Positions 1 to 12,112 of a stretch of 64,000 nucleotides of DNA are shown here, one piece after another (the first letter of the stretch is position 1; each line of letters begins with the position of its first letter). The notes beneath the pieces are model-generated. The model worked only from the letters and a program-made list of their open reading frames with translations. It ran no database searches and was not told the DNA's origin. Source of the DNA: Annona cherimola (lineage: Eukaryota > Streptophyta > Magnoliopsida > Magnoliales > Annonaceae); assembly GCA_030490835.1 (NCBI GenBank), contig CM059975.1, positions 29,916,133 through 29,980,132 on the forward strand, given 5' to 3'. A program made the translations under genes and the position numbers.

Positions 1-80
1 AGTCGGTGTATTTAGAATTTCTGAATCGTATCGAGTATATTTGGAATTAGAATCAACATAATAAATATATTTGAGAAAAG
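1..80. repeat. Truncated end of a MITE-like repeat
   Basis: The first 80 bases resemble the right-hand end of the inverted-repeat element at 23871-24335: both carry GTATATTTG, ATTAGAATCAA and TATATTTGAGAA in the same order. The window edge cuts this copy, so its other end is not visible. Confidence 0.4.
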
Positions 81-1340
81 CGGTCTATTTTTTTTATACA
101 GCAACCTTAAATTCCTGGGCAGCAAGGTCGAACCTAAAGAGGGAGGAGCAACTTTTTTTGCATTCCAAAGACTTGAAACCAAGATGTTGTTTAAGGGGAA
201 TTAAGCTCCTCACTACAGGAACTAATAGATATTGGTTACACACTCACTTTTAAATCCATTCTTAAATCTCAAAATCTTTTTTTGTTGTAACATTTCATGA
301 AATTTCAACAATAACTGAACCAATTTTAATATTTAATTCCAGGTAAACCCAAGTTGGGCATGTGATCCGCCGCCTCTAACGTCACCATTATTCTTGAGAA
401 AGACGGTGGTGGTGAGCAACTTGCTTTACCAATCACGTGGACGGCTACAAGGAATACGGTGGGCGCCAACCAGGACAAACGAAAGAAAGGCAAAGTGCAA
501 ACCCACTTTCGCCACCGAACTTAACACCACATCCAATTTGATTTTGGCAACAAAAGTTTTCGTTGCCTGAGGTTTAAAATTTTAAAAAAAAGTACATTTG
601 CCAAGAAATTTTAATGAAATCCTTAACTTAGACTACTAATATACAATATCCTAGAGGTTTTGGGTAGGAATAAGGTTTGGATAAAATTATAAATGTGCCA
701 TGAATTTTAAAATTTGCATCTATATCAGCGAAGTTTGCCTAAAATCATAAGCATACTTACAAACTTTGGACCCTTTTAACAATAAAACGAAAATATAAAA
801 ATGTCTTTAAAATGCCAAACGGTATTTTTTAAAAAATATTTCTCACGTTAATTAGATCAAAAATAATTTTTGGAGTATTTTGAAGACATTTTCTTTGTTA
901 AGAAATACAAGAAAAAGACCTTTGAAATAAAAAAATTCTTTTATAAATATTTTCACATTAAGTGAATTCATTTTATGTGAAGAATAATTGTAAAAATAAA
1001 TTTTTTGATATTTAAAAGATATTTTCTTACATTTTTTATTTTATTATTTTTTGTTGTATTTTTGTCATTTTAAAAAGGGTTTAGAGTTGGAAGGTTCGAC
1101 TACAATTTCAGACAAAATTTGTAGGTAAGAATACAAATTTTACAAACAATATAACACGCTTGCCATTTTGCCCATTTTGCCCAAAATTTTAGGTACAAAT
1201 GCATGACTTCCTAACTTAAATAAGTGAAGAATTGAGAATGAATAGCCTCCCTTCCGTGGAGAAGCGGTAATGTGTGACCCAGTTGTTTTTTTTATTGGTG
1301 TTATATACATTGTGACATATAATATTACACATCATGCATT
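81..1340. other. Intergenic, no gene seen
   Basis: AT-rich sequence with one short GC-richer island at about 350-560. Open frames here are short and show no recognisable protein motif or splice structure. I see no RNA gene. Confidence 0.5.
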
Positions 1341-1349
1341 TTCACAATC

Positions 1350-1541
1350 CTTACCACAAAAGAATATCTTATAAATACCTCCACACTTAATGAGGACAAC
1401 TAGAAATATGTCAATTACTATAGGAACATTTTACCTTCATACAATAGGATTCTTTCACACCGCATAGAGTAGAATTCGAACTCGCCGCAAATACATGCTA
1501 TTGTAATTTACTACAGGGGCATTGCCCCCGGTGGTTGACCC
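1350..1541 (-). mobile_element. SINE-like relic, copy 1
   Basis: On the minus strand a pol III B-box-like sequence (AGTTCGAATTC, at 1472-1482) lies about 50 nt downstream of a GGGGCAATGCCCC segment. It is followed by an AT-rich body with TTTATAA, as in the copies at 5430-5614 and 40490-40674. The A box is poor. Assignment rests on resemblance between the three copies and on the B box. Confidence 0.35.
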
Positions 1542-2499
1542 AATTATTCTTAGATGTGGTTATTAATGTCATGGATATAGTTTGACCCTTTGTGTAATCG
1601 AATTTATGATGTGAGCTTGTTATTTTTCCTGAAAATAAGTTCAAGTTTAGTGTCTCTCTCGTGGATTACTGCACTTCGTTGCAATATGAAATGAAACATA
1701 ATATTGTACGCCTAATCACTTTTTAACATCATTTATTTAGCTAAAAGACCAAATTTTATCTAAATCAAATGTGCATATGTTTTCTTTAAAAAAAAAATAT
1801 GTGCATAGACTCTATTTGCTTAAAATATATATCCATTTATAAATAGGAAAAATGTTCATATCTATTTACAATTGTATTATAATGTAATAATACTTTATAA
1901 AATTATTTATCTACATAATACTGATATTTTAGCTAGTTTAAGTGTTAAATTTCAAAATTATATTCAGTATTAAATTATTTTATTAAATTAATTTATACAT
2001 TTGTAGATGGGACCCATACATAGTAACATTAGACAAATGAAAATATTTTCATGATAACATAAATGATTCTAAATACAATAAATAAAGTGAATCTTCATAA
2101 ATCATCAAATATCAAAAATAAAGGAGATTATATAGAAGAGAGGTTTGGTAGAAGCAAAGTTCATATAAATGATAATTATTTTACTATATCACTTATGCAA
2201 CAATCTTAAAGCGACAAACTAGTTTTTTGCTGCATATTTTGTTTTAAGCAACAAGTGACTAACGCTACATGCAACGCTAAAAGATTTGTTGCATCTAATG
2301 TCTGAAGAGTAACTAGGTTATGCACATTATGTAATCAATTTTCGCTGCAGATAATCTTATATATAGCTATTCTTGTATTAACGATGTGACACAGTCCATA
2401 CATAGATCCGCAGCTGAATATTTGTTGTAAACGTTGATATGCGGCCAATGAGATATGATCCTGTAAGTCTGTTAGTCAAAGCTATGAACTCTATTTTTT

Positions 2500-2772
2500 A
2501 TTTTTATAAAATTGTTAATGTATGTATATTTAATTTATAAATCAAGTTTTACAATTTTGAAGATGTATATTTTTTGGATTTTAAACACTGAAAAATTTTA
2601 GTCTTTTCGACCGTTGAATATGCTAAAATACACTATTGTTTAAGAATCTAAAAATAGATTTTCAAAAAAAAAATCTAAATATATATAAGAATTTCTAAAA
2701 ATATTAAAGCTTGGTTTATATGGTTTTACAAAATAAAAAATATATAAAAGATGAGGTTTATAGTCGTGCGGG
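2500..2772. repeat. Foldback MITE core, family F2
   Basis: Shares the core order of the F2 foldback family: GTATATTTAAT, AAATCAAGTTTTAC, a purine/pyrimidine-rich centre with TTTTAGTC, then the inverse arm. No clear terminal repeat or target duplication is seen, so this is a decayed internal core. Confidence 0.4.
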
Positions 2773-3524
2773 CTAGCTAACAACTGCATGCCTCTTTATA
2801 TTACATTCTGCAACTTTGTTTGCTACACAAAATGATTTTTCTTGTAGATGTCAAAAGTTCCTCTCAATGAGAACCAAAATTCCCAAAAATTTTCGTGGGA
2901 ATCTCTTAAATGGGGTTACTTTGTTCATGAAATTAAAATTCAATCACGATATTGTGTACACTTCTGTTACTTTATTATAATTTAATTTGGGTGAGCCATT
3001 TCTACATAAAAATATAAAATTATGTTAATGAAAAAAACCTTAAATTCATTCACCAATGCGTTAAAATTTTATAATAATCTATAAGCTTATTCGTCCACAA
3101 AGAATGTTTTAGAAAATTTAATGTTGAATTAAGAGCTTGGAAATCGATATGTATTAAATATCTTTATCTATGTTGATTTTATATACTTGTCAAATTATCG
3201 TTGCTATGGACATCTTCAATTCGAATGAAACTTTATTTCCTGCCTAAACGAATGGTTATAAATGTAATCCTTGGAATGGCTTACACCGGTCGCCTGAATT
3301 CTAACCAATTTTAAATATGCATATATAATTACTTAATGAATTATCTAACTTATTTTCACAGTTGTTGAATTCATATTAGAATTTTTTTTTATGAAAGATG
3401 ACTATTATCTTATAACTAATCATAGTTGCACTTGGGCATGTTAATATCATGGAAAGTGAATTAATGCACTCATATGAATTGAAACTTTAATGAAAGCAGT
3501 TGAAAAATTCATTTGTAATTAAAT

Positions 3525-3785
3525 TTTTTTTTTTTTATAAATTTGTTAAACTAGAGTATTTTAATCAGTAAGTCAAGTTTCACCATTTTTTAGATATGTA
3601 TGTAGGTATTTTTTACTTTTTAAAAACATAGGTATTTTATTCATTTAAAAAATACATAAAACATCTTTTTTTAAATAATCAAAGAAAATTATATACACAT
3701 TTTTCAAAATAGTAAAGCTTAATACATGCATTAAATATACATCAATTAAGAATTTTATTTAAAAATTTAAAATGAATTTTATACC
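3525..3785. repeat. Foldback MITE core, family F2
   Basis: Another decayed F2 core, recognised by TCAAGTTTCACCATTTTT, a central inverted segment around TAGGTATTTTATTCATTT, and the returning arm AAAGCTTAATACATGCATTA. Ends are not sharp. Confidence 0.35.
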
Positions 3786-3995
3786 AAAGCGCACTAAAGT
3801 TTCAACGAATCGGGGTACACTGAAACACTTTCATAGCACATGGTTTGAAAATAATTCTCATGACTTATAAGAGACAAGACTTCTGCACGGGGCTTAGGTG
3901 CAATACCATGAAACTAGAAGAAAGTCAGACATGCAAATTAAAAGTACCCGTGACAAGTCACCAACGATCAGATTCGGGTCAATATTGGACCATCC

Positions 3996-4360
3996 CAGTT
4001 GCAAGCGTCACTGCACCGGAACAGCTGTGCAGTAGCCCCAAAATGGGCCCACATGATCATGAAATCATGATCTACTCCACCCATTGTATTTAGAATAATG
4101 TATTCTATTACCATACCATTTTCATCCCAATCAGAAACTTTAAAGTTGTTATTTACATCAAACTATTTTATTACGTTGGATTTGTACCATTTTCAGATGG
4201 GCCCATATACATATCTGATTGGGATGAAATTGGTATGGTAATATAATACATTATTCTAAATACAATGGGTGGAGTAGATCATGATTTCATGTTCATGCAG
4301 GGCTCATTTTGGGGTCACTGCACCGTTGTTCCGGTGCAGCATCATTGCATCGGAACAGCT
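3996..4360. mobile_element. MITE, GTGCAG-hairpin family F1, copy 1
   Basis: Long inverted-repeat element. The left arm runs from GCGTCACTGCACCGGAACAGC through TGATCATGAAATCATGATC to ATTTTCATCCCAATCAG. The right arm is its inverse, from CTGATTGGGATGAAA to CACTGCACC...CATCGGAACAGCT. A spacer around TTACGTTGGATTTGTACC separates them. The right end abuts (TA)n. The outermost left hairpin half is degraded. Confidence 0.75.
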
Positions 4361-4399
4361 CTTATATATATATATATATAGACAAGTCACCAGCGATCA

Positions 4400-4745
4400 C
4401 TATAATGTACTGGAACAGCAGTAAATTTATCCAAAAATAGGTCTTATACATAATAAAATATAATAAAATTTTATATAATCATTTATCCATATATAAATTT
4501 TACAACAAATGGTTTACCTCTTGAAAAAATTATTTTAAAGTTTTTATTTACATTAAACTATTTTATTATGTTGAATTTGTACCATTTTCAGATGGAGTCC
4601 ATACACATATCCGATTGTGATGAACATTGATATGGTAATAGAATACACTATTCTAAATACAATCGATGGAGCAGATTATGATTTTATCATCACGCAGAAC
4701 CCATTTTAGTGCCAATGCACCTTAATTTCGGTGCAATGGCGCTAC
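4400..4745. mobile_element. Diverged F1 MITE
   Basis: Same arrangement as the F1 copies: CATTTATCCATATATAAATTTTA, then TTTACATTAAACTATTTTATTATGTTG, GATGGAGTCCATACACATAT, GATATGGTAATAGAATACACTATTC and a right end with TTTCGGTGCAATGGCGC. The left end is poorly preserved. A 19-bp direct repeat (GACAAGTCACC...GATCA) lies at 3953 and again at 4381, between the two F1 copies. Confidence 0.55.
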
Positions 4746-5429
4746 ACTTAATATTTTTCATATATGTAGAGAGAATTAGGGCCTGAAAAAGGCTACCTGC
4801 AATCCACCCAATCCCATGCTTGCAGCACCTGGAGTGAATTACAATTTAAGTACTATTCGCCCCGTGAGGCCGTGACACGAAAGGAACATGTCGCCCAAAT
4901 ATAGGGCTACTTGTGGGGTCCACATGGCCGCACTTATGTACCATGTACGCGTAGAGCACTAGAAAAGGAGGAGTGGCTGAGTAACTGCGCATGCATGCGC
5001 CAGATATTCAGACCTCCGCACGTGAATGCTCGGCTAGTCTTCCTCATCACAATGAATTGGATTTATTCCATGTCCTTTTTCAAGTGGCAGCTTCAAGCCT
5101 TCAAGTGCGTCCAAAAATGGGGTTATTGTTTTTATAGGGTTTTTGCAAACTAAACCTTTAAATTTTCTTAATTTCGAACTAACCATGTAATTTAAGTATT
5201 TGCATAATGAGATCCACTTCGATAAAAACCCATCCATTTTGACACATCTTGATTTGATGAGAAATTCACTCCATATAATATATTATATTCAGCATCTTTA
5301 TTTAGTCATAGAAACATCATTATTTGTCCATTATTAATGTCAATGGCCCCTGTATACAAATGTGAAAAAATTAACATAATAAAGTAGTTTGATGCTCAAT
5401 ATCACTTTTTTGGCATTTATACATTAGGA

Positions 5430-5614
5430 CAATTGATATTATTATAAGACATATATACAACCCTCACACCATGGAGAGAATTTTTCTATAAACACTTTTA
5501 TAATATGGGAGAAATCGGAAAAACCACCCCACTTAATGGGAGGTGGGGATTCGAACCCTAGTATGTGGCATCCTGACCAGTCAAGGTTACCACTAGGGCA
5601 ACCCACTAGTGGTG
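5430..5614 (-). mobile_element. SINE-like element, copy 2
   Basis: Minus strand: GCCCTAGTGGTAACC resembles a tRNA-derived A box. About 35 nt later there is a perfect B box GGTTCGAATCC (plus-strand positions 5547-5557). The body continues to TTTCTCCCATATTATAAAAG and TTATAGAAAAATTCTCTCC, which the copy at 40.5 kb shares. A tRNA-derived SINE is the best explanation. No poly-A or target duplication was resolved. Confidence 0.5.
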
Positions 5615-5842
5615 ATGCTAAATATCGCTTTTAAAGTTGTGTTTTTGACATTTAAATGGTAAAAAATATCATAATTGTGTGGATAAATAATTCTATAAAA
5701 TATTGTTATATTTTATTGTATATATAAACGAATCTCAGTATTTTTTATAATTTACATATGAATATATCCAAGTAAATGTGGTCATGCACATCTTCAATTT
5801 GATTTAAACTTTATCCTCTTGCTAAACAAATCATATATTTTT

Positions 5843-5945
5843 TTTGAGGGGTCAGAGCAGCACTCAATGGCACGCAACTCAATCAGCGAGATTGAATCTC
5901 GGATGCGGGGGCAACGGAAGCCCGATGAGCCACCAGCTGCCAGGC
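5843..5945 (+). other. GC-richer insert, possible captured exon scrap
   Basis: A 100-bp block unlike its AT-rich surroundings reads without stops as ...ARNSISEIESRMRGQRKPD..., ending at a CCAG/GCAAGT sequence that resembles a GC-AG splice donor. I do not recognise the protein. It sits at the left edge of a tandem duplication inside repeat DNA, so it may be a gene fragment carried by a transposon. Confidence 0.25.
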
Positions 5946-6334
5946 AAGTACTTTGCACTAAACAAATGATATTAAATACAATGAATTATTATATTTTTTA
6001 TCAATCATCAAAATGAAAAAATAGACAGGATTAATGAAACTATGTGATTACATAAGGATGTATTTAAGAAGTGATAAAATTTTTGTGAAAAGTTTTTTTG
6101 AATTAATAAAAAATGATGTGAATTAATATGAGCCACCAACTGCCAGGCAAGTGCTCTGCACTAAACAAATGATATTAAATATAATGAGTTATTATATTTT
6201 CTATCAATCATCAAAATGAAAAAATGGACAGGATTAATGAAACTATATGATTACATAAGGATGTATTTAAGAAGTGATAAAAATTTTATGAAAAATTTTT
6301 GAATTAATAGAAAATGATGTGATATAATATGAAT
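5929..6334. repeat. Tandem duplication, 203-bp unit x2
   Basis: The segment starting GCCACCAGCTGCCAGGCAAG at 5929 recurs at 6132 as GCCACCAACTGCCAGGCAAG. The copies stay alignable through ATGATATTAAATA, GACAGGATTAATGAAACTAT and GGATGTATTTAAGAAGTGAT. The remainder to about 6510 resembles AT-rich MITE sequence also present at 26.1-26.5 kb. Confidence 0.75.
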
Positions 6335-6567
6335 AATAATAAAGAGTAAAAAGAATAAAATTAAAACAAATAGGTTAATTGTATTTTTAATTATGTAAAA
6401 ATGATTGAAAAGTAAGATGATTATATAGGAAGATACAATGAAATAACTAAAAGAATATAGTAATTATAGATAATGAAAAGTTTTTATTATGTCCAAACAT
6501 GCCCTAGGTTTAAACGTAATGTAGAATGAACCTCATCCATGAGTAATATTTTCGAACACATTCAAAA

Positions 6568-6893
6568 CGAGGTGCAGTTGTATGCACCCAGGTGTGTACA
6601 ACTATTTTTTTGAAAATTTTTTTGCACAATTGTTAATCTAAGTGTATTTAACATGTGTATCAATTTTTACCTTTTTGATGATTTCTATATTTTTTTCGAA
6701 TTTTTAAAAATCAATGACATTTTAGTAAATTTAAATTACTAAAAACGTCATTGATTTTTAAAAATCCAAAAAAAATCTAAAGTCTCCAAAATTGCTAAAA
6801 ATTAATACATACATTAAATATACTTAGATTAACAAATTCATGAAAAAATTTCCAAAAAAATTAAAAAATAGTTGTATTACACCTGGGTGTATT
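6568..6893. mobile_element. Foldback MITE, family F2
   Basis: Nearly complete inverted repeat. The left end GCACCCAGGTGTGTACAACT is mirrored by the right end AGTTGTATTACACCTGGGTG. Inside, AATCTAAGTGTATTTAACATG pairs with AAATATACTTAGATT. The centre is a strong palindrome around AATCAATGAC...GTCATTGATT. There is no coding capacity. Confidence 0.75.
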
Positions 6894-8776
6894 GAGGCTC
6901 GGCACTTTCAAATTATTTTGGATAATTTATAGATATACTTGCATAGTTTGACACTAATTGCATACATTCTCACATAGTTTCATGAATTGTATATTATCCT
7001 ACATGATCTGACTAAAAATGCATACGTACCCATGAGATATCTTTGCCGTAAGCAATGATTAATATGTGAGTTGGAAATTTAGATAATGATAAAAATGGAC
7101 GTATTGCAAAACTAGGCGTGCACATGCACAAATTGAAATTGTCCATTGGACTACCAAAATTTTTGTCATCTTCCTCAATAAAGGAGCCGGCCATGGCTAC
7201 AATGCAAAAGGGGAAAAACACATTGCTTTTTCTTTCTATCATTGGTTGTTCAAATCAAGTGGAAAGCAAGGCTTAAAAGTTTTCGATACATGCATTTTCT
7301 CAAGCTCAAGTAACAAATGGTCGTGAAAATCACCGTCTCCGACAACCCATATTTTTTTAGATGTAGCCATTTGAGTCGTTGATCTATTGATCAAATCCAC
7401 AGGATAAAAAAGTGGTACAAAACTCTTAAGACCGACAGCATCATCTTCTTAGGAGCAGCCCAACACAGGCATTTCACCTTTTGGATGGCTGGCGGCCGAA
7501 TAATGAAGAATACTACGGATGCACCTCATTAATGTTTGAATAATTTCAACGATAGAAATGTCCAGTTAGAAAATGATTTTGACAGTTCATTTTGATAGAT
7601 TTGTTGGGTGTTTTGAATGTTAGAAATGCCCAGCTAAAAAATGATTTTTTTGGGTGTTTTGAATGGTAGAAATGTCCCGCTGTAAACAGCCAAAATGACT
7701 CCCCTTCTTGTGTTTTAAATTTTTTTTATGAGATTCGTGTTTTGCATTTTGGAATGGCGTGTGCTTCAGATTCCAAGAGTGATTTTGAAATTACATATTT
7801 TATTTAACGTGCCCTTTACTTCCATCGATGTCAACCGTTAATATAGATATACATGCAATTTCTGTAAAATTACGTGGGGTGATATGTAATTTGTGAAATT
7901 ATATGAGTATATCTACAATTAACGTCAAACTACGTTGTTATTTTAGGCCAATCATTCCATATCTAAAATTATCTTGTACACGTCAGCATCGACGTTTATT
8001 TTGTAATATTCTTAGGCTTATTAAAGTTATAAGAATAATTTTAGAAAGAGCCCCGGTCCTTATTTTTTCAAAAAGGCCCCAATTAAAGATAGGTATTAGA
8101 CTATTTGTTACATGGTTATAACTGCGAATTTTAGCCCGCCTCAAGCTTCGATAAGGATGGCCAGGCTGGTGTCTCATATTAGCAGCCGGCATAATCGAAA
8201 TTTTCCCTGTACGCTTTTTCATATATTTTAAATTGAATTACTTATATTTCCCTTTAGAAAAATGTCTTTTTTATTGGAAGAAAAATGCCTAATTGATTGC
8301 TTGATTCCTTTGATTTTGATTTCTATGCAGGAGAATGCAAGAACGCATAATATATAGCGAAGGTCCCAACGAAGCCAGTCCCATCGTTTTGAGTTTTTGA
8401 TTGCATGGAAAATCTTTTGAATTTATTTATAATATTAAACATTGGCATTTTACATTCAATACCATGTGGACTGTATATATGAAGTTCAGCCAACAAAACT
8501 CCAATGCAGTATGTTAGCTATGTAGATTATTTTAAACTGAAGTGAAGAAAGAAAAATGGGAAAAAAAAGTGGTAAATGTCTAACCTAAGGAGCTTTATGC
8601 ATGAAAAAGAATAAAGCTGTTCAAAGAAAAAATTTGCCTAAGAGCTTGCTGTGATGATGAAACTGATGTAGGTTGCGAACACTGAATTAATTAATTCAGA
8701 CCCTCAAAAATTGGGAATTTCGATCCATGATCTTGTGAGCCCAAAAGGATTTCTTGTTTGTCCTCACTCTCCCTGC
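6894..8776. other. Intergenic, downstream of the X8 gene
   Basis: No supported gene. A short degenerate tandem motif (TTGGGTGTTTTGAATG...AGAAATG, about 55-60 bp spacing) occurs at roughly 7540-7690. Open frames here are short and lack motifs. Confidence 0.5.
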
Positions 8777-10870
8777 TTAGCTTAGCATGAAACGGCACCC
8801 ATCATAACCTGTATCCCGAAGAGAATCGATGATAAGATCGAATTAATCACAAGAAATACTGAAGGCAGAGATGAAAAGACATCAGAGATATTTGCAAATT
8901 AGGCTACAATTTTGTGCAATTACAGATTAATTCATATATTTTGGAAATGTACAGAATAGACTATTTGATAAGTTTCAGTGTGACAAATATAAATAAGATA
9001 GAAAACTTCTTATTTCCCAACCTTTTACAAAAACCTATAAGTTTCATGTTTTCCATTTCAAACCTCAGAAATCCATCTTTTTAAGCTTCATCAAATAATT
9101 AGGGGTGGGGGGGTCAAAACATCTTTTGATATGCAAATAAATTAAATATCCAAAACATACATGTTTTCATTAGCAATTTTGCAAAGTTATAGGATCTATT
9201 TCACCGACCAATCCGTCTGTTAGCGCACTCACCTCATTACTTGTTTTCAAATCTTAAGAATTTGGCAATATTTCAAAGTTGGGCCAGATCAGTTCACAAG
9301 GTATGCTTGTTTGTTTGGGCTTGATAATTGATGGCAAAGCCAAGCAATTGACATTAGTAATTCCATGAAACCTTGCTTCTTTCAAGTGGAATTTTTAGAA
9401 TGGCTGGAGACACCCCAACTTCGTTGGATTGCGTTTTATTTTCAGATTCTCTCTGTCAGCATATCCACCCGAACAATCTTCCAACAATCAAATAGACAAG
9501 TTAAAGTAGAGATCTCAGTAGCTTACTTGGGTCTTTAGTGACCAAGATAGCAGTCCCACCAAAGTCACATGTCCCTCCATTGGATTTAGTTCTTTGCCAA
9601 TAGCTATTGAAAGCATATGATGCATGAGCAAGCAATGTATTGGGCTCGTAGCATGACCCACTGGGTTGAATTGACCCACACTCTGCACCTGACCCGCAAG
9701 CATAGTTCATAGCTTCTTGGATGATTGGCTCCGGCACCGATGGCTTCGCGACACACCACAAGGAGAATCTGTTGCCGGAGCGTGATGGTGGCGATGCAAA
9801 TGGTGATGGATAAATGATCGGAGGCAGGAAAATTGGTGGACGCACGGATTCGGGCGGACTTGGGATGTACTCAGGTGGACTAGGTCCAAACTCAGGAGGC
9901 CCTGGCACAAACTCAGGTGGACTAGGCACGTATTCCGGCGGGCTAGGCACATTTTCAGGTGGACTTGGAACATATTCGGGTGGACTTGGGAGAAAAATGG
10001 GTGGGTTAATTCCATATTCTGGTGGGCTTGGACTGGACCCTGGTGGGCCAGGAGAGTATGATGGTGGACTTGGATTGAAAAGTGGAGAGGGTGGTGGGTT
10101 TTCAATGGGAGAAATTGGAGTTGTGGATGAAGAGGGTGGTGGAGGTGGTGTTGCATATGTTACAGGGCTTGGTATTGTTACAGATGGTGGAAGGGGTGTA
10201 AAAGGAGGAAATATACAAAAAGGTGGCTGATTCTGTGGTAAGTAAGATGGTGACAGTGGGCCCATGGTCTCATCCAAAGGTGGCATTGAAAAAGGAGATT
10301 CTGCTTCTAATAATGTCGGCTTGATGGTGTCTGCTAACAAGTTGGGGTAAATGTTGAAGTGTTTTAAGGGCTTGATGGACTTGAGGTTTTCGAAGGAAGA
10401 AGTCTTCCTATTTGTGGGATTCTGGTGCTGGGGATAAGCCTTCGAATGTCTTGGACTTCTTGCATCTGTTTGAAACAAGAGTAACAAGATTCAATTCAGA
10501 CAATTAATGAGCAAGGTAAATTGTTTTCACAGGTACCTTTCCAGTAGTAACCAGCTCATGTGCCATTTCAAATTCAATAGACCTTGTAATTTGGATATTC
10601 GCAAAATATACCCTTTTCTGAAATGGGGTAAATATAGTTTTCTAATATTTGTCTGCCCATTTCGTAACTAAAATTGCATTAAACATGTGAACTTTGAGAT
10701 TCATTTTTGTTGTAACTTACAACTAGAAAATGCTTGCAAGGACAGATTATCAACCGCTGAAGGAAAAAAAAAAAAAAAGATTTACCGCAATGAATGAAGA
10801 AGGCAGCTGAAGCAACAGAGAAATACAAGACCAGAGTCCATAGCATCAAGACTTCTTTTCTTGGCACCAT
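8777..10870 (-). CDS. Secreted proline-rich X8 (CBM43) protein
   Basis: Reconstructed exons (minus strand): 10786-10870, 9527-10465 and 8777-8808, with GT-AG introns, giving 351 residues. Residues 1-24 form a signal-peptide-like stretch (MVPRKEVLMLWTLVLYFSVA). Residues about 85-255 are proline-rich, with SPPEYVPSPPE-type repeats that are possible hydroxyproline/arabinosylation sites. Residues 262-346 are an X8 domain with its six cysteines (266, 285, 291, 300, 328, 346). X8 domains bind beta-1,3-glucan (callose) at cell walls or plasmodesmata. The 32-nt last exon supplies the final conserved YDGCRF and stop, and without it the domain would lack its sixth cysteine. The chain ends three residues after F348, so no GPI signal follows. 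It is likely apoplastic. A TATA-like CTATATCTAC lies at 10981-10990. The exact partner is unknown. Confidence 0.88.
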
Positions 10871-11927
10871 GGCATGAACTTGCTCCTAAATGAGCGTAAC
10901 ACCCACAAAAGCCACCAATCTCAATGGAATACTTGTGGAACTGGCATCGACTATCCAACTCCAGTAGCTAGCACTTGGGGGTAGATATAGGTTTGTAGAG
11001 TGGCTTGAGACCTGGGCCCAAACGGAAAAAGAACCTGAGAGACTACAATAAAGTGACAGTGTCAGTGGCTGGTTTGCTTTTCACATGATGCTTTTGTTGT
11101 CTTGCCGTTTCATAATCCTAATTGTACTGATTAAAGATGGAATATTGAGTGATATACGCAATGTTTTAGCACTGGTGTATTTGCTTTCGGAGGGATATGA
11201 ATTTTGTTGCTGTTCTTTAGTATTATTGTAATTTCTTGTTTGGTATATGTGCTTGCTTGATGTGGGAGAAAAATAAAAGGCCCTTTTATTTTGCTTCTAT
11301 CCTACTCAAAGATCCACTTGTTCTGTCTGCCTCTTGTTCAAACATTACTCGCCCCATTTGCACAGCCATGGCCTAAAATCTAGTCCTTTTCATTCTGAAT
11401 TTGCAATCTGATTAATTTCCATCAATTGGCTTGTTAAAATAGGAAAAATATGGTGTTTTTACATGAGATCAGAACTTTAATTGGGAAAGTTCCATGACCC
11501 AAGATTCAAAATGTTGTTGCTGGTTCTGTGAATCTTAACGTTCAAATATGGATGTTTGGCACAGAGAAATAAGTTGTGAATACGCGTTTACCGAAGTATT
11601 CCATGATTGAACAAGGAAATGGCGCAAAATATGGCATCTATGGGATGTGATTTATGAATGACCAACATTTGTTTTCTTTCAATATCATCAATTAATACAT
11701 CTCTTAGGCGGGCCCAGATACCATACGGCCGTCATAAACTGGTCAATTTAACAATCGCCTAAATTTTTTAATTTTTTTTTTGCACCCAATGCATTCATCT
11801 ATGCCTTTTTTTATTCTCAAAAACAAAAATTACCAAATTGAGAAAGTAAAGGTGGGGCTCACACATTTATAAACAATAAAAATAATAATAAAATATTTTT
11901 TGAGTCAGCCATCTGGGATGTCACACT
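10871..11927. other. Upstream region of the X8 gene
   Basis: Contains the presumed promoter of the X8 gene on the minus strand. No other open frame, RNA gene or repeat is recognised. Confidence 0.4.
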
Positions 11928-12104
11928 CAATGTTTTTAAAACCGGACCGGTCACTGAACCGGTTTTGTGACCGGTTCCCGGTTTTTCCGGTTCAACCGGA
12001 TCAAACCGATGGTCGAACCGCGGTTGGACCGGAAACAGTAACGAACCGGGACGCGACCGGTTCACGGTCCGATAACCCGGTTCGGTCCGGTTTTCAAAAC
12101 AGTG
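11928..12104. mobile_element. hAT-type MITE with 8-bp target duplication
   Basis: A GC-rich 177-bp element flanked by identical 8-bp repeats GTCACACT (11920-11927 and 12105-12112). The ends are inverted: CAATGTTTTTAAAACCGGACC on the left, and the inverse of the right end reads CACTGTTTTGAAAACCGGACC. The interior is full of CCGGTT/AACCGG motifs. The 8-bp duplication and CA(C/A)TG ends fit non-autonomous hAT elements. It cannot encode protein. Confidence 0.8.
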
Positions 12105-12112
12105 GTCACACT

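Noticed and set aside
9707..10230. Histidine-rich (minus) and glycine-rich (plus) frames overlapping the X8 gene
   Set aside because: Shadow frames of the Pro-rich repeat; the spliced X8 frame has the signal peptide and complete domain.
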